The notes beneath the pieces were generated by a model. The model saw only the letters and a list, made by a program, of their open reading frames with translations, was not told the origin of the DNA and made no database searches. A program made the position numbers and the translations under genes. Below, one piece after another: positions 47,401 through 60,483 of a stretch of DNA of 64,000 nucleotides (positions are counted from its first letter, which is position 1; every line of letters begins with the position of its first letter). Source of the DNA: Erpobdella octoculata (Eukaryota; Annelida; Clitellata; Hirudinida; Erpobdellidae); the NCBI GenBank assembly GCA_963978895.1, contig OZ022246.1:1417605-1481604 (forward strand), in the 5' to 3' direction.

Positions 47401-50400
47401 TCGTGTTGTCGTGGGAATGGACCGCGCTGTCGTCCGCCAAGCTGGACATCTTGATCTTGTAATAACTCTTGCTGATCTTCTTCTCGAGATCTTCGTTGAT
47501 GCAGTGGAGCGATCGGACCTCCCTGCCCGGGTGCTTGGCGACGACGTGCTTCTTGATCGGGAAGCTCTTGACGGAGCGGGCAACATCGCAGTATGGGCAG
47601 ATGTACGGATGGTACCTCAAGTGCGACATGATGTGATGCCGCATGACGGTCATCTTGTTGGACTTGTACGTGCAGAGAGTGCACTGGTAGAGGCTGGCCC
47701 GCGACTTGCCGAACTGGGACGAGACGTTGCTGAACTTGGTGTTCTGAATGTTGTTCATCTTGATCGGCAGCGTCGGATCCGTTCCGTCGACGTCCATGTC
47801 TTCATCTTCGTTGTCTCCGAAATCCTGACTGGAATTGGCGGCGGCAGTCTTGCCTTTCGAGCTGTCCGTCCTTGCTCTGATGAAGGTGTAGGCGGACGTG
47901 ACGGAGTGATGGTGGATCTCTTTCAAGTGCTTCGTTATTTCGTGCTTGCTCTTCTTCACCACCTGGCAGTGCTGGCAGACGTAAGTACCTCCGTCGGCGT
48001 TTTCCAGCCTCGATGTCTTAGAGTCGACGCCCTCTCCCGGCTCGTCTTCCTTTTCGAATTCCACCTCGCTCTCGTCTTCCGAGTTCGGACCGGCGGAGTT
48101 GCCCGACGTCATCTTCGTCGTCTCGAAATTCGACGAATTGATCTGCTTGAAGCGCACGAGCTTGTACTGATGCTTGGACAAGCAGTGGCTCTGCACGCGA
48201 GCGGCCAGCATGTGCTTGAACTCGCAGTAGAAGCACTGGAAGATCCTGTGAGTCCTCTTGTGGGCGGCCAGGGACAGCTCGCTGTCGGTCACGAAAGAGC
48301 AACTGTCGCAGTAGATCCTGGGAATGGCTTTCGTGGTGATCTTCACGGACACGTCGGCCTGGTGGGCAGGAGCGGCCATCTTGGGATAGGGAAACCGCTT
48401 GATGTTCTTTCGGAGATAATCGTCGTACTCTTGGAAGGTCCTTTTGACGAAGATCTCCTTGCCCGGATGGGCCTCCTCGATGTGGATGATGACCTGCTGA
48501 CGACCCCACATGTAGAGGTTACAGTGCGGACAGCTGAACTGCCTCAGGTTGAGGTGGGTCTTGATGATGTGGTACTTGGTCTTGTCGTTGCGCGGGTCCC
48601 TGTAGCCGCAGATCAGGCACCGGAAGTAGCCGGAGCTGTACCTCGGATTCGTCTGCTGCTCCATGATCCGGGCGAAGTTCGCATCGATGACGTCCTCGTC
48701 GTCGTTGACGGCGTTCGCGGAATCCGAGCCGGCGCTGAACAGGCACTCCATGTTCTTCTGGAGGTAGGAGGCCTTCTCCTCGACGGTGCTGACGACGCCC
48801 CTGTGCTTGCCGGGGTGGAGCCGGCCGATGTGCGAGGTGACCGACTCCGTCTTGTTCATGTACAGGTGGCAGTGCGGGCAGCTGTACGGCTTGAGGTTCA
48901 TGTGCGAGGATATCAGGTGATACTTGACATCTATCTCGCTGTTGCTGGCGTAGGCGCACTCTTTGCACTTCCACTTGTCCGATTTAAGGTAGGAATTGGG
49001 CGACTTGACAGACGTAAGGCTGGTATTCGAAGCGTTTGCGTGCTTCGAAGTTTTGCTATCTTTCGTACTCGAAGACTTCAAGTTCTTGACAGCCTTCTCC
49101 GCCTCTTCGTCGTTCGGAAGTTCCATGATCGGTATTCCGTCTTTGTTGGAGAGCGCCATGGTGACGATGCTGTGGCTGTCGTCGATCGGTATTATGGCGT
49201 TGAACAGAACGAGCTCGTCTCGGACGGAAACGTTCTTCGACGGGTGGAACTTGATGCAGTGAGACTTGACGACCGCCTTGCTCTTGCTGTTTCCGAAGCC
49301 GCAGTGCCGGCACGTGTACACCTTCTTTTTCAGGTGGACGTGCAGGATGTGGAGCCGGATGTCCCGGCGGTTCCACTTGGACACCACTCCGCAGTAATGG
49401 CACTTGAACTGTCTCTTGCTGCTGCCGTTCAAGTCGCTCTCGTCGAGCACGTCCCTGGTGCTGTTGCCGACGGAAAGTCCCAATTGGCCGCCAGCTCCAT
49501 CTTCTTCTTCTTCCTCCTCATCGTCGGCATCCCTCTTGAAACTTTCTTCCACGTTCGAGTCGACTTGGGACGACTCGTCGATGACCATGTCTCGCAGGGA
49601 TTCGTCCGCCGCGTCGTCTTCGGCGCCCGCGTCGACCTTCGTCTGCCTCTTGACGGCGACGTACGGCATGTTCGGATGGTGCATGTCGATGTGCTTCTTG
49701 ACCCTGAAGACGTCCATGAGGGCGAAGCCGCAGTAGGTGCAGGAGAACGGATAGAACTCGAGATGCGTCGAGTAGACGTGGTCTCTCAGAGAAGACGACC
49801 CGTCCTGCTGGTAGCCGCACAGCTTGCAGCACTGCATGTCGTCGTCGAGCATGGTCACGAACTGCGGAAGCCAGAGTTCGCCGGCCGACTCCGGATCTCC
49901 GCTGCGTACGACCTCCGTCGTTATCTGCACCCCGTCTTCCTCGACGACGGCGCCCCTGGAAGCCGGACGCTCTTTTTTAATCTCCATCTTGAGTGCGGAG
50001 GGAAAAGCATCAGACTGGGTCTCTTTCTTGTAGACGTTTCTCTTTATGACCATCTCTCTCTTGTGCTTGTGGACGAGCTTGCAGTGGCGCTTGACCTTGC
50101 CGCTCTCGACCGCGCCGAACGTGCAGTAGCCGCACTTGAACGGGAACGCCGGAGCGTGCTTGTAGTAGTAGTGGCGTTTCACTTTGGAAGGATATCTGTG
50201 TTCAATAAAAAAAAAAAAAAACTAAAATAATTTTATTATAACAAATTAAAACCATTAACGTTAAAAACAATGTAATCAGGTATGATTGGAATTCACCGGT
50301 GGACTTAAAACTTTAACAGAGTAAATTCAATCATCAAGTAATGAGCTTGTAAAACCAGTCAGAAGTAGGGTTGTTACAGTTACTGAATCTGAAAACTGAA

Positions 50401-53400
50401 ACATTCAGTTAACTTAATCTTTTTAGATTATGTTACTTTAAACTGAAACTGAATCTTTTAAAAAAATAAACTGTAACTGAAACTGAATCTATTGAGAAAA
50501 CTGAATTTAACTGAATATTTTTAAAATGAAATTATTAGCACTTTTTTATATTATTTTTAAGCTCGCGATTAAAAATTTCGATTCTATGGCACGGATGATA
50601 ACATCAACCCAATCAACCGAAGTTATGGATTGTCCTTTCTTTTTGTATCGTGTTAGTAGTGTTGTGCTGCCTGCATTGCTTTTCAGAGATTTTCAAGTTC
50701 TTAGGTCCTAAGAACTTCCAATTCAGTATACATAAGTCTTAGGAGTGCCGATATATGAGAGATTCTTATGTTCGCAACGAAATTGTCATCAACAATTCTA
50801 CTTAGGTAGGAAGAAGTATTGTTTCAACCAAATGAACCGCAACCAGCATTGCGACCTCCGACAAAGAAAGTTAGATTCTTTAAAACAAGACCTATTACGG
50901 AACCTCGTATATAAAAGGTTTACAGAACTTGGAACGGATAGGCAAGTGCAACATTTGTTCTGTAATTTCAAAAGGTTAAGAATGGGACAAATTTAGAGGC
51001 CAATTTGAAAAAGCACGGGAACGAATATGCAGAATATTTATAGAGAAAAAGAAGTAAGGAGAAATCAAAAGTACAAAGTAAGTCTACAAAACGGGCATCA
51101 ATTGAAAACTGTTTTCCTGTAACAGTGCTCAAAAGTGAGATAAAAAGGCTCAAATGCATATAACAAAGCTGTTCGGTATCCACACTTTTGCAACAACAGA
51201 ATTTGTTGCAAACAGTTTTTTTCCGTATCTTTTCATCGAAGATACTCCCTTCCATCGAGAATACGTTTGCAGTTGTATCGGAAGGTCTCACCAGATGTCA
51301 GTCTAATTTGAGCGATGACAAGCTGGAAGATGACGTTTTTTTTTTATAAATTCAACAACGAATACTTGAGTTGAATAAATTAGCTAAAAATATTTGTATT
51401 ACAAAGTGATTTGTTATTGTTAATTTCTTCTTGGTAGTTTACCTAAAAAATTTTTTTTTGAAAAACTGAATCAAACTGTAACTGAAACTTAAAATCTTTG
51501 AAGATTCAGTTAACTGAAACTGAATCTTTATAAAGTTTCAGTTACTTTAACTGAATCTTTTTTTTTTCAAAACTGTAACAACCCTAGTCAGAAGAAGGGA
51601 CAACAGATCAAAAAAAAGAAAAAAAGAAAGAAAAAAAAAGGACAACAAACGAACCTGTGCACAAACTTGCACTCTTTACACTGGTACTGACTGCCGTTGT
51701 GCAGCTTAATGCTGAAGTACTTGTACTCCTCCGTGAAGTCCGTCCGGGAGATGAACGTGACCTCTTCGGCGCCTTCCAGGAAATCATCGTCGCAGCAGTT
51801 CGACCCCTTCTTGTTGGACAGGAAGCTGAGAAGCGGGTTGAGACTCGACCGGTCGTGATCTTCCTCCTGATCTTCCTCCTCTTCTCCGTCCCGTGCGCTG
51901 GCCTCGACCTTGAAAGACTGATCCGTCATGGAGCTGTTGAGCAGTTTTTCTTCCTTGTGGAGCTTCAGGTGTCGCAAAAGATTGACTCTGACCCGGTTGC
52001 TGAAGTCGCACTTCGGACACTTCAGCGGCTCCGGGTAGATCATGGCGGACGGCAGCTGTTTCTCGAACTGCAAGATCGCCTGCAGGTCACCGTCGCAGGT
52101 CGAAACGTCGAGGAGAGAAGATCGATCGAGAGAGGAGCTGTACTTGGCCGGGACTTTCCTCTCCCTCTCCGGCTTCACGATCGGGATCGGGGTGGAGGTC
52201 GTAAATCGCTTTCTGGCTTTGCTCTTGGCCAGAGTGGGGTCGTCCTCCGGTCCGTAGGTGATGACCTTGTTGTCGACGATCCTGGTCATCAGGTAAGGCT
52301 TGCCGCCGTGGTACTTGCCCAGGTGGAACCGGATGCAGTTGAGCCGGTTGTGCATGAACTTGCAATAGCCGCACTTGTACCCCTCGGTCAGGCTCTCGTT
52401 CCGCTTGTGGACTTCCAGGTGCCTCCGGAAGTGAGCGGTCTTGACGCACTCGAAGGGGCACATGTCGCAGCTGAAGGTAGTCGGAGTCCCCTTCTTGATG
52501 ACGTACTGCGAGAGATCGGCGGGCGGGAATCGCTCCGAGAAATCCATGCCGTCGCCGAACATTCCGGGAGAGTAGTCATCGTCCGGACAGTCGTGGCATA
52601 GGGAATGTTCTTTAAGTTCGTCTACATCAGCAGCTTGGTAGTTGCACACTTCACAGGCGAACTCCTGGCAGGTAGAGTTCTCGGCATGTGCGGCGCCATC
52701 TGTCTTGTCGTTGGCTGAATCGTTCACAGTAGGTTTTGAATTGGATGCGTCCAAGTCAAAGTCTGGAGCGTCGGGAAGCAGATTTCTGAAAAAAGATCTT
52801 GAAACTTTCAGCTTCGTAGGCAAGACCTTTTCGTCGCAAGCCTTGGAGAGGTGCGAGACAAGATCTTTCAGCTTGTGCACGGAGTCGAGATGATTCAAAA
52901 ACGATTTTCGCCAGCCGTAAGCTCCCTTGCACACCGGACAGACGAGCATGTTCTGGAGGTAGTCGATCTTTTCCTGGAGCACTTCGAACCGGAAAGCCTC
53001 CGTCGGATGTTTCTCGCCGACGTGGTCTTCGACGACGTCCATGCTGTTGGACGACACGGGGCAATACGGGCAGAGGTAGTAGCGGATGGTCTGTGTGCCC
53101 TTGTGGTGCGCCACGTGCGTCTGGAACGCGTCCTTGCAGTCCGTGGCCAGCTTGCACTGCTTGCAGCGGAAGAACGAGGCACTCGCAGGAGAGACGTGCC
53201 CCTCTTGAACGTGCTGTCTCAACACGGACTCGGAATTGCAGGTAAAAGTGCACTGATCGCAATTGATGGGCAGTTCTTCTTCTGGAGAATTAATGTGAAC
53301 TTCATCACTGACTGGGGCGACCTGAGTCTTTACCGGCTTGGCGGACTTTCTAGGGTTCCTCGATTTCGGAACCTCCGGTTTAGAGGCACTGGGAGTAGGT

Positions 53401-54266
53401 TTGGCACTCACTGGAGCACTCTCCGGTGCGGAATTTTGCTGCGGCTTTTCAGAGGTTTTCGACTCTTGGCTTTGTTCAGAGTTCGATCGCTTGCTTCTGA
53501 CGTTGTTGAGAATTCTGATGCAGACGTTGATCTTCTTCGGCTGATTCGGGTGCTTCTCGCTGAGGTGCTTCAGCAGTTCTTCGCGCGTGTCCTGCGACAC
53601 TTGGCAGTAGATGCATTTCATGACGTTTTTTATGTGGAGCGCGAGGTGGTCGAAGATGTTGTCAAACGTGTACGTGCTGTAGCAGAAGCAGCACGGAATG
53701 GAGGTCACTTCAGAGTGCAGGGTGTGAATGTGCTGCTTGAAATCGCTGACCTGACTAAAGGCAGCAAAGCAGTTGTCCACGTGGCACTTGTAAACCTCCG
53801 CGCTGGTCTTAGGACTAGAAACTTTGGCGTGGGGAGCTGGCGTAGAGGCATTCGTTGTCGGCTTTTGCTCGACCGGACTTTTGCTTTCGGCCAGAGGAGC
53901 GGCCGCCTGGGAATGCATCGGATCTGGATCGTTGTTGCAAGTCATCTCGAGAGACATCTGGCTCGAGTTTTTCTGAAGAAACGCCGGCAACTCTTGCAGC
54001 TTTGCCGCGTCGTCGCCCTCTGGATTCAATTTCTTCAGCATGTCGTTTAACGATTTTTTCTTCAATTGACGATTCTTATTTTCCGCAGCCGTGGCGTCGG
54101 AAGAATCTGAAGTTTCGCATTGAGCACAAATTAATAAAATCATCGAATGTAGACAATCACTTCACGATGGCTGTGTTAAGAATAGTAACGAAAACAACTC
54201 ACTTGAATCTGCATCATTATTTTCTGACATGTCGTCTTTACAAACTTCATCTGTAGAAGATGTCAT
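44494..54266 (-). CDS. Very large multi-C2H2 zinc-finger protein
   Basis: Exons: 54266-54203, 54106-51655, 50195-46591, 45670-45481, 45355-44494. GT-AG borders and phases all agree, giving 2,390 residues. I count about 35 C2H2 fingers (one at ~27th position is degenerate, with Glu for the last His), many of the form C-x2-C-x12-H-x3-5-H, arranged in pairs. The second finger of a pair often ends HPG or HPN/HPS. Acidic, disordered linkers separate the pairs. Two introns split fingers between the Cys pair and the His pair, both in phase 2 (CKECKFVHR/YPSKVKRH and CYHCSQKYHVV/FRVRRHC), which supports the exon joins. The family is nuclear DNA- or RNA-binding; automatic searches would likely return REST-, ZNF462- or ZNF407-like hits, but I do not assign orthology. 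Exons are markedly GC-richer than introns. Confidence 0.88.
50358..51594. mobile_element. hAT DNA transposon relic with 8-bp target duplications
   Basis: The element spans 50366-51586, with terminal inverted repeats TAGGGTTGTTACAGTT and AACTGTAACAACCCTA. It is flanked on both sides by GTCAGAAG (50358-50365 and 51587-51594), the 8-bp duplication typical of hAT. Both ends hold subterminal repeats related to AACTGAAACTGAATCTT. The interior has fragments resembling the N-terminal BED-finger region of hAT proteins (HLFCNFKRL, then KKHGNEYAEYL) broken by stops. The transposase C-terminus is absent. It sits in intron 2 of the zinc-finger gene. Confidence 0.85.
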
Positions 54267-54280
54267 TTCATGAAACCTTG
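54257..54280 (-). promoter_or_regulatory. Acceptor and minimal uORF at the zinc-finger gene start
   Basis: On the minus strand, CATTTTCAAG forms a possible acceptor ending at 54277. It is followed by GTTTCATGAAATGACATC. An ATG-AAA-TGA upstream frame (starting at 54271) ends within the main start codon (ATG at 54266), sharing ATGA. Confidence 0.5.
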
Positions 54281-57200
54281 AAAATGCAGATTGTCAAGTA
54301 ACTACATCAGATAAACACAGTTGAAAGTAGATTTTAATAATTTTAGTCATAGTTATAGTCGTTACGCCATTATACTACAATAAATTAATAGGTGCATAAT
54401 CCCATGTCGTGGATTTCTTATTATTGTCATGTTTGCGTGATGGACGAGGTTTAAAAGTGCATTTTTTTATTAAGAACGTTAGCTGCTTTTAAGATTCTGT
54501 TTATTTCGTAAAATGAGCGACAAAAAGGCGCAGCGTCCAGATCGCGTCGATCGATTCAGATAAAGATAAACTAAACTGCCGAACAAATCGGATAAAAAAG
54601 CAATTTTTTCATCGTTGAAACGACGCACCGATCGTAAAAGTTTATTCTTATTTATTTCGGAGTCCAACGAGAAATCGCTCTCCAATGGCGGCACCATTTG
54701 CCGGGTTCGAACGTATATAGTCGTTGCCTCAGCGTCGATCTAACAACGAAACTCAATAATACTCGAAGAGACTCCAGCACAAATATTTACAAGGCATCAT
54801 CTATCCAATGAAACGAGATTATTATAAAATCAAATCTAGCAAAAACAGTAAACTGCTATAAAGTCCCTCACCTAGCTTCGACAATCGATTGATTAGACTA
54901 GAGAGAGTTTATCGCCACTGATAGCAGAGCCGCTGTGGCGTAGTCGAACATAGAGCGTACAATGGCTGAATTTACTTAAATTTACTGAACTACTAAGACC
55001 AAACTTCCTTCGGACCGTCAACAACAAAGACTGTAACACACTGTACCGCCGTTGTAGTATAGTATAAGTAGTATAGTGTAATTGTGAAAGCTGATTTGAG
55101 TGGCAGAGAGAGAGAGAGAGACATAACACAACACAAAGTGCACACGGACTTACTTACTTACTTCTTCTTCTTCATTCTCACTCGCTCTCTCTCTAGCTGG
55201 CATGCACACTCACACAACATGTACTGTAAACGTTCGGTCGGGCCTCTTTGTCCGTTCGTTCAGAGCTGCTTCGATTTTCGCAGGCCTTTCCTATAATGTA
55301 TGCGAGACCGATAGAGGGGCGTGTTAGCTAGTAGTTAAGGGTCTTAGTTCGCGGCCTGTGTCAAGCGTATTTTAAGTTGAACCCTATTTTCAGTTGAACC
55401 CAATTTACAGTTGAACCCAAATTTTCGACATCGACTTGACGATCGTTAGCTAGCTAACTAACTAGATAGATTTAAAAATTATTTTTCTAACCGCAAAGAG
55501 TCATCAGAGATGTTTTGAGTCAGCCGAATGTTTTAAAGCTAGTAAACTACAGTTAATTTTTATAATCTGACTATTAGCGGACTCGGCCTTAAGAGACTCG
55601 TAATTATACCAAGGTCGGAGAGGATAACAGACGAGCGAAATAAAGAAGAGAAAGCTGAACGCTCAGATACGAACTGGCGGATTTAACAGCGCACACGCGA
55701 GCACGCACCAACCAACAGCAAACTGATCTTCTTGTGCGCACTCGAAAATGAGGAGAAAAACAAGAAGGACCGATCGACCGGCCGACAGATAGACAGACAG
55801 AAGGAGGAAAGGAAGAGTGAGAGAGAGAAATAGAGAGAAAATGAAACGGAGCGCTGCGAGGAAGGAGACTGCCAAGAAGATCCATTCCAGACGAACGCTA
55901 GGATTTCCGCGTGCACACGTCTTGCAGGGTCCGTGATGATGCCTTGCTGCTGTGCAGAATGCTAACACCATCGGTCGATGAGTAATACTGCCGCCTATGG
56001 CAACCGCAATCAACCACGTTGTTCCCCCGATGTTTTTTTTTTGCAACGTCAGTGATCGCGCAAATTTGCGCTGGAGGACTTTGATTGTGATTACTTATTT
56101 CTGTCACATAATGTCAGCCGTCAACTTACTTTCTCTTCTTCTCCTTCATCTTTTTCTCGCTCTCTTCTCTTTATTAATTTCGCCGAGAACCCATCCCTGT
56201 GGAGTGGAGAGGGGAGGGTTAAGTAAGGCGAGGCTTTCTTTGATGTTCGATACGATTTTTACTCTCCTGATCGAACACGAATCGCTTCACCTGCCACCTG
56301 ATTTTCATTTCGCATTTTCATCATACTTCTCCTACGTGCGTAATCCAAAGTCCGCAAGGTACGCGCGAGAGCGACCGATGGAACGCCTTGTGCTTTTGAC
56401 GTATACTCGCTCATTCGCCGTCTGTTCTTGTTTACACATCCAACTAATTGAATATTTATGTTTACGTATTTTAACTGTAAACTGTAATATCGATTTAGCA
56501 CGTTAAGCACGACTAAAGGTGCCATTTTCGGCCCAATAAGCCGTTTGTAATTCTGCAAGTACCGTTCGTCTATCAATCGATCTTTTCGCACCGTGATTTC
56601 TGCCTATGAAATATAACATATGGCCACCATGATCATCGCACTTCCCCCCCCCCCCCGGAGTTGTTATAACTCTACTTGAGAGCAGTGAAAGATGGTATAA
56701 GGCGTACATAATTGCATTATACGGTCAAATCCGGTATTGAGTTTGCTCGAACAGGCGCTACATACAACAGAACTCAGAAAGAGAGAGCGCCAATGATGTT
56801 TTCGCACGTAATCGTTCTATCCTTTGTCGAGCACTAGCTAAAAAAATGGCGCATTTGCGTAGTTCGGCATTTCGGTAAACTGTCCTTAAAATTGTAGAAA
56901 CCTCGAGGCAGCGCACTGTCAATACAGGCTCCAACGACTGGCTTGACTCTCCGAAGAGTGTACAAGCACAAAGACACACACACACACACAACACGCATAC
57001 ATACGTACTACCTTATACGCCACTGGTTTCGTACGCAATCAATGTTCCACGCTGCGTTGTTGGCAACCACCGACGGGACTAGAAAAAGATAGCTCACCAT
57101 CAGCATCGGCGTTTTTCTTCCTTTCTTCCCCGACGGACGGATAAGAGAAAACAAGAGAAAGAAAGAATGAGCTTCGACTGGCTGACTCGCTCGATAACAT

Positions 57201-59721
57201 CCAACCAAAGCCAGCCAACAACTCTCTTTTTCTCTCTGACGCACGATGAGCGTGCACACACACACACAAGGCACACACACACCGCCTTAATATTGCCTGG
57301 TCTCGTCTAGAGGTATAATGCGAGTAGAAAAAAAAGAGAGTGCAAGTCTGCACAAGCCCGCCACACACAATATCCTCTCTTTTCTTCTCTGCGTTCAAAA
57401 CAACAGCTGAACGTACAGATAGACAGATAGCAGAGCCAGCCTGGCTCGGCTGATTGTGCACACACTTGAACGCTCTGTCATGGGATCTTTTGACTAGCAT
57501 GTGAGGGGGCTGCTTCTTACTTTAACCCGCGGGCCTCAGGGTTGTTGTTCAAAGAAGTGGTGAAACGATAATTGTCTATTATTAATACCAATTATAGTTA
57601 CGTTTGGTCCGAATCAGCTGTTTTTCTTCCTTTTGGCGTGTTGTTAACGACAGAGAGAAGTCCGATCTATAATATTTAACTTAATCTATTTTTTGAAACG
57701 AAAGGTCGCGCTTGCCATCCCTGATTATGAGCTGCTTGAAATCGATTCAAATCTGGATTGACCACAGTGGTTTGATACGATAATGAGTTTTCGATATCAA
57801 AAATATAGATAGGTATACTTGGTTCAATTATTCGAAGCAGTAATAAATACTAATAAATAGCGCGATGTGGTTTAACGCGTTCAGAAATGCAGAGACCCAC
57901 TGAATCGACTTTGAGTCTGAGTGTCTAATTTTCAGACCTACTTAGGTCTGTCAACTGCTAATTATAATACACGGCAACAATGTACAGACCACCACCACCA
58001 CTCACAGCCACAGTCACTCATCAAACAAACCGACTATATCGGATGACGATCAGAGAATCGCTCCTCTCTTCATCCTCACTCAGATAAATGCAAAGTGCAC
58101 GCAGGCAGAGCCAGCCAGCGGCGTTTGTTGTGCAGTATCGACGTGAAAGAGTGAGGCAGGCATCACATCATCAGCAATGCAGAAAACCAGCTCGAAAGAC
58201 GAGAAATTTACATAAACCTGATGAACAAAGGCACGCTGGCATGTGAGAAGCGAGAACGGGCTAGCTAGCTAGCTGGCTGTGTATAGTCGCTCTCGCTCGC
58301 GTCCGTGCTTTCGGCTGTTCTGCCATTTTCCCAAAGGGGTAACGGCTCAGAATAGGTATATTTATATGTATAATATAGGTTCTCTGTTTTATTAGCTAAC
58401 TGGCCTGATTTGAAAAATGGTTTAAAAAGTAACTCTGCCTTAGTGTTTTAAATATGTCAGCGTATTCACAGATTGCAGTTTTCAATCAATTGCAAAAAAT
58501 AAGTCTATGGTCTAGCTTTGGGTGAGGCCGTTAGTTCTTTGATCGATTTTGTTTATTGTATTGCGTATGACAGTTCGCCACTCATCAGAGGAGAATTGAC
58601 ACAGATGTTTTCATTATTTCTTACCGGCAGATATTTATGCGTTTCTTTCCCTGCTGAATATGTCTACCTACTATTCTGTTTTCAGATTTTATCAAGGTTC
58701 CCATTAGGGCCTAAGGCTTAGGGGTATAGACGTCCCACTGTAGTTTTACCCATACCTCCCAGTCTACCAGTGCACATGTTTAAAAAAACTACTCCTGTTC
58801 TGTTTCAAATATTGACCTGGTTGGAGCATGTGCTTGTTTCAGCAGGAATAAATTATCAATTATTATTATTATTTCCATCAAATATTTCCACCACAGGCAA
58901 CTCAAAATGAATTGATTAAGCAAACCGAAATTACTAATGTCTAAAATAAAAATTTATGAAATCTTGTCGATTTAGAATTATGTAATGTTTGAAACAAAAT
59001 AAATCTCATTCTACGGCTGTAATTTGACGCGGCTTTCTACATCTCACAACACCTCTCTCAACCTCACTTAAATTCTCTAATTAAATTCCGAACATACCCA
59101 TCCCTGTTTGGATTTATTTACCGGATGAAGTTCAAGGTAGTATATACCGATGTCAATCATGCCGATAGAGGACTTCCCTTCCCGAAAGAATGTTGCGTCA
59201 TACGGGCAGCAAGTCAGCTAGGAGTATTAAATAAATAAAAAAAATACTAGCTACAGGATCAAGGTTAATGAATCGACAGCAGAGGCGCTTCAACTTTGGT
59301 TTTAAAATTTGGGGTCAAGGACTGTGATGAGCCCCAGAGCCCCACTAATACCCGTTATTCAATTGACATGTTCTTAAATTTTCGAGTATATTTTGAGTTG
59401 CGTTAAGCGCTTCGATTAATCTACCAATGTTAGACTGAATATATGCATCTGCGTTTGTTGTTGCATGCATAGCTGGCTAGCCTACTGTCCATGGACGCCT
59501 CTAAAATTTGTATTATACAAACGTCGTTGGCCTGTCAGGGTCACAAGAAAATAAAAACAAACATGACAGGAAACAGTCGCATAACAATCAAATCCGAAGT
59601 GCCCGTGGTTGAAGTAAATACTTAAACTATTGTCGAACAGTCTCAGGCGTTTGTTAGAGTTAGGATATCATAAAGCTAACCAGGCTCATAACGAACTATC
59701 AAGAATTTTTCGACATAATCA
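54281..59721. other. Upstream region of the zinc-finger gene, no coding exon seen
   Basis: Less AT-rich than most spacers, with GA/CT, (CA)n and poly-C tracts (e.g. 55105-55122, 56645-56657, 56981-56990, 57255-57282) and a short repeat of AGTTGAACCC units at 55374-55421. It could hold promoters or untranslated leader exons of the zinc-finger gene, but nothing specific is recognisable. Short frames here are low-complexity. Confidence 0.5.
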
Positions 59722-60483
59722 CATAATAAACAAGTAAATTAAAAACGAATTTTTAAAATCTTATATGTAATTAAAACACAAATTTTGCAATCAATTTTTT
59801 CTTATATTACTCTTTTATTTTATGTTAAAGTCGAAATATCTTAATTATATCGAAATATCGAAATTAATTAAAATTATATAAATTAATTGACTTATTGTAA
59901 AACTAATAATTGAATATTGCATTGTCTTCTATTTTGAGCATGTATGCAAAATTTGAAAAAATCTATCATCAGGAAGTGACTCAAAAATTGATTGCAAGAT
60001 TTGAAACAGACAGAGAAACAGAGACGACGAGTTAATAAAAGCATTGGTAATAATAATAAAAATATCATCAAAAAGCATCGAATTTAAATATCTCAACTAT
60101 TTTCATGAAAATTTCGTACACGCTTGAGAATCGCGGTCAGTGAGTGTGGTTCGTGTTAACTTGGTAAAATAGTCTGCCAGTCGGTTAGCGTTTTGTGGTC
60201 AAGAAAACCCTCAAGAAAACCTTCAAGAAAACCCTCAAGAAAACCCTCAAGAAAACCCTCGATAAAATCCTCAAGAAAATTAACTAAATTAATTGACTTA
60301 TTGTAAAATTAATAATTGAATATTGCATTGTCTTCTATCTTGAGCATGTATGCAAAATTTGAAAAAAATCTATCATCAGGAAGTGACTCAAAAATTGATT
60401 GCAAGATTTGAAACAGACAGAGAAACAGACAGAGAAACAGACAGAGAAACAGAGCCGACGAGTTAATAAAAGCATTGGTAAAA
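59722..60483 (+). repeat. ~765 bp dispersed repeat, copy 2 (inverted)
   Basis: Reverse-complement counterpart of 12708-13475 along its whole length, including both internal subrepeats (GAAGTGACTCAAAAATTGAT, AACAGACAGAGAAACAGA) and the central CTCAAGAAAACC array, which has more units here than in copy 1. Confidence 0.8.

Noticed and set aside
46568..50230. Plus-strand open frame of 1,220 codons
   Set aside because: It lies exactly antisense to exon 3 of the zinc-finger gene, whose fingers, splice sites and phases are clear. The GC-rich codon use of that exon removes stops from the opposite strand; the antisense protein has no recognisable domain. Similar antisense frames at 51657-52601 and 52851-54050 have the same explanation.
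55604..57500. Several overlapping minus-strand frames rich in Ser, Leu and Cys/Val
   Set aside because: Derived from GA/CT and CA-rich sequence upstream of the zinc-finger gene; no splice-consistent structure or family match.
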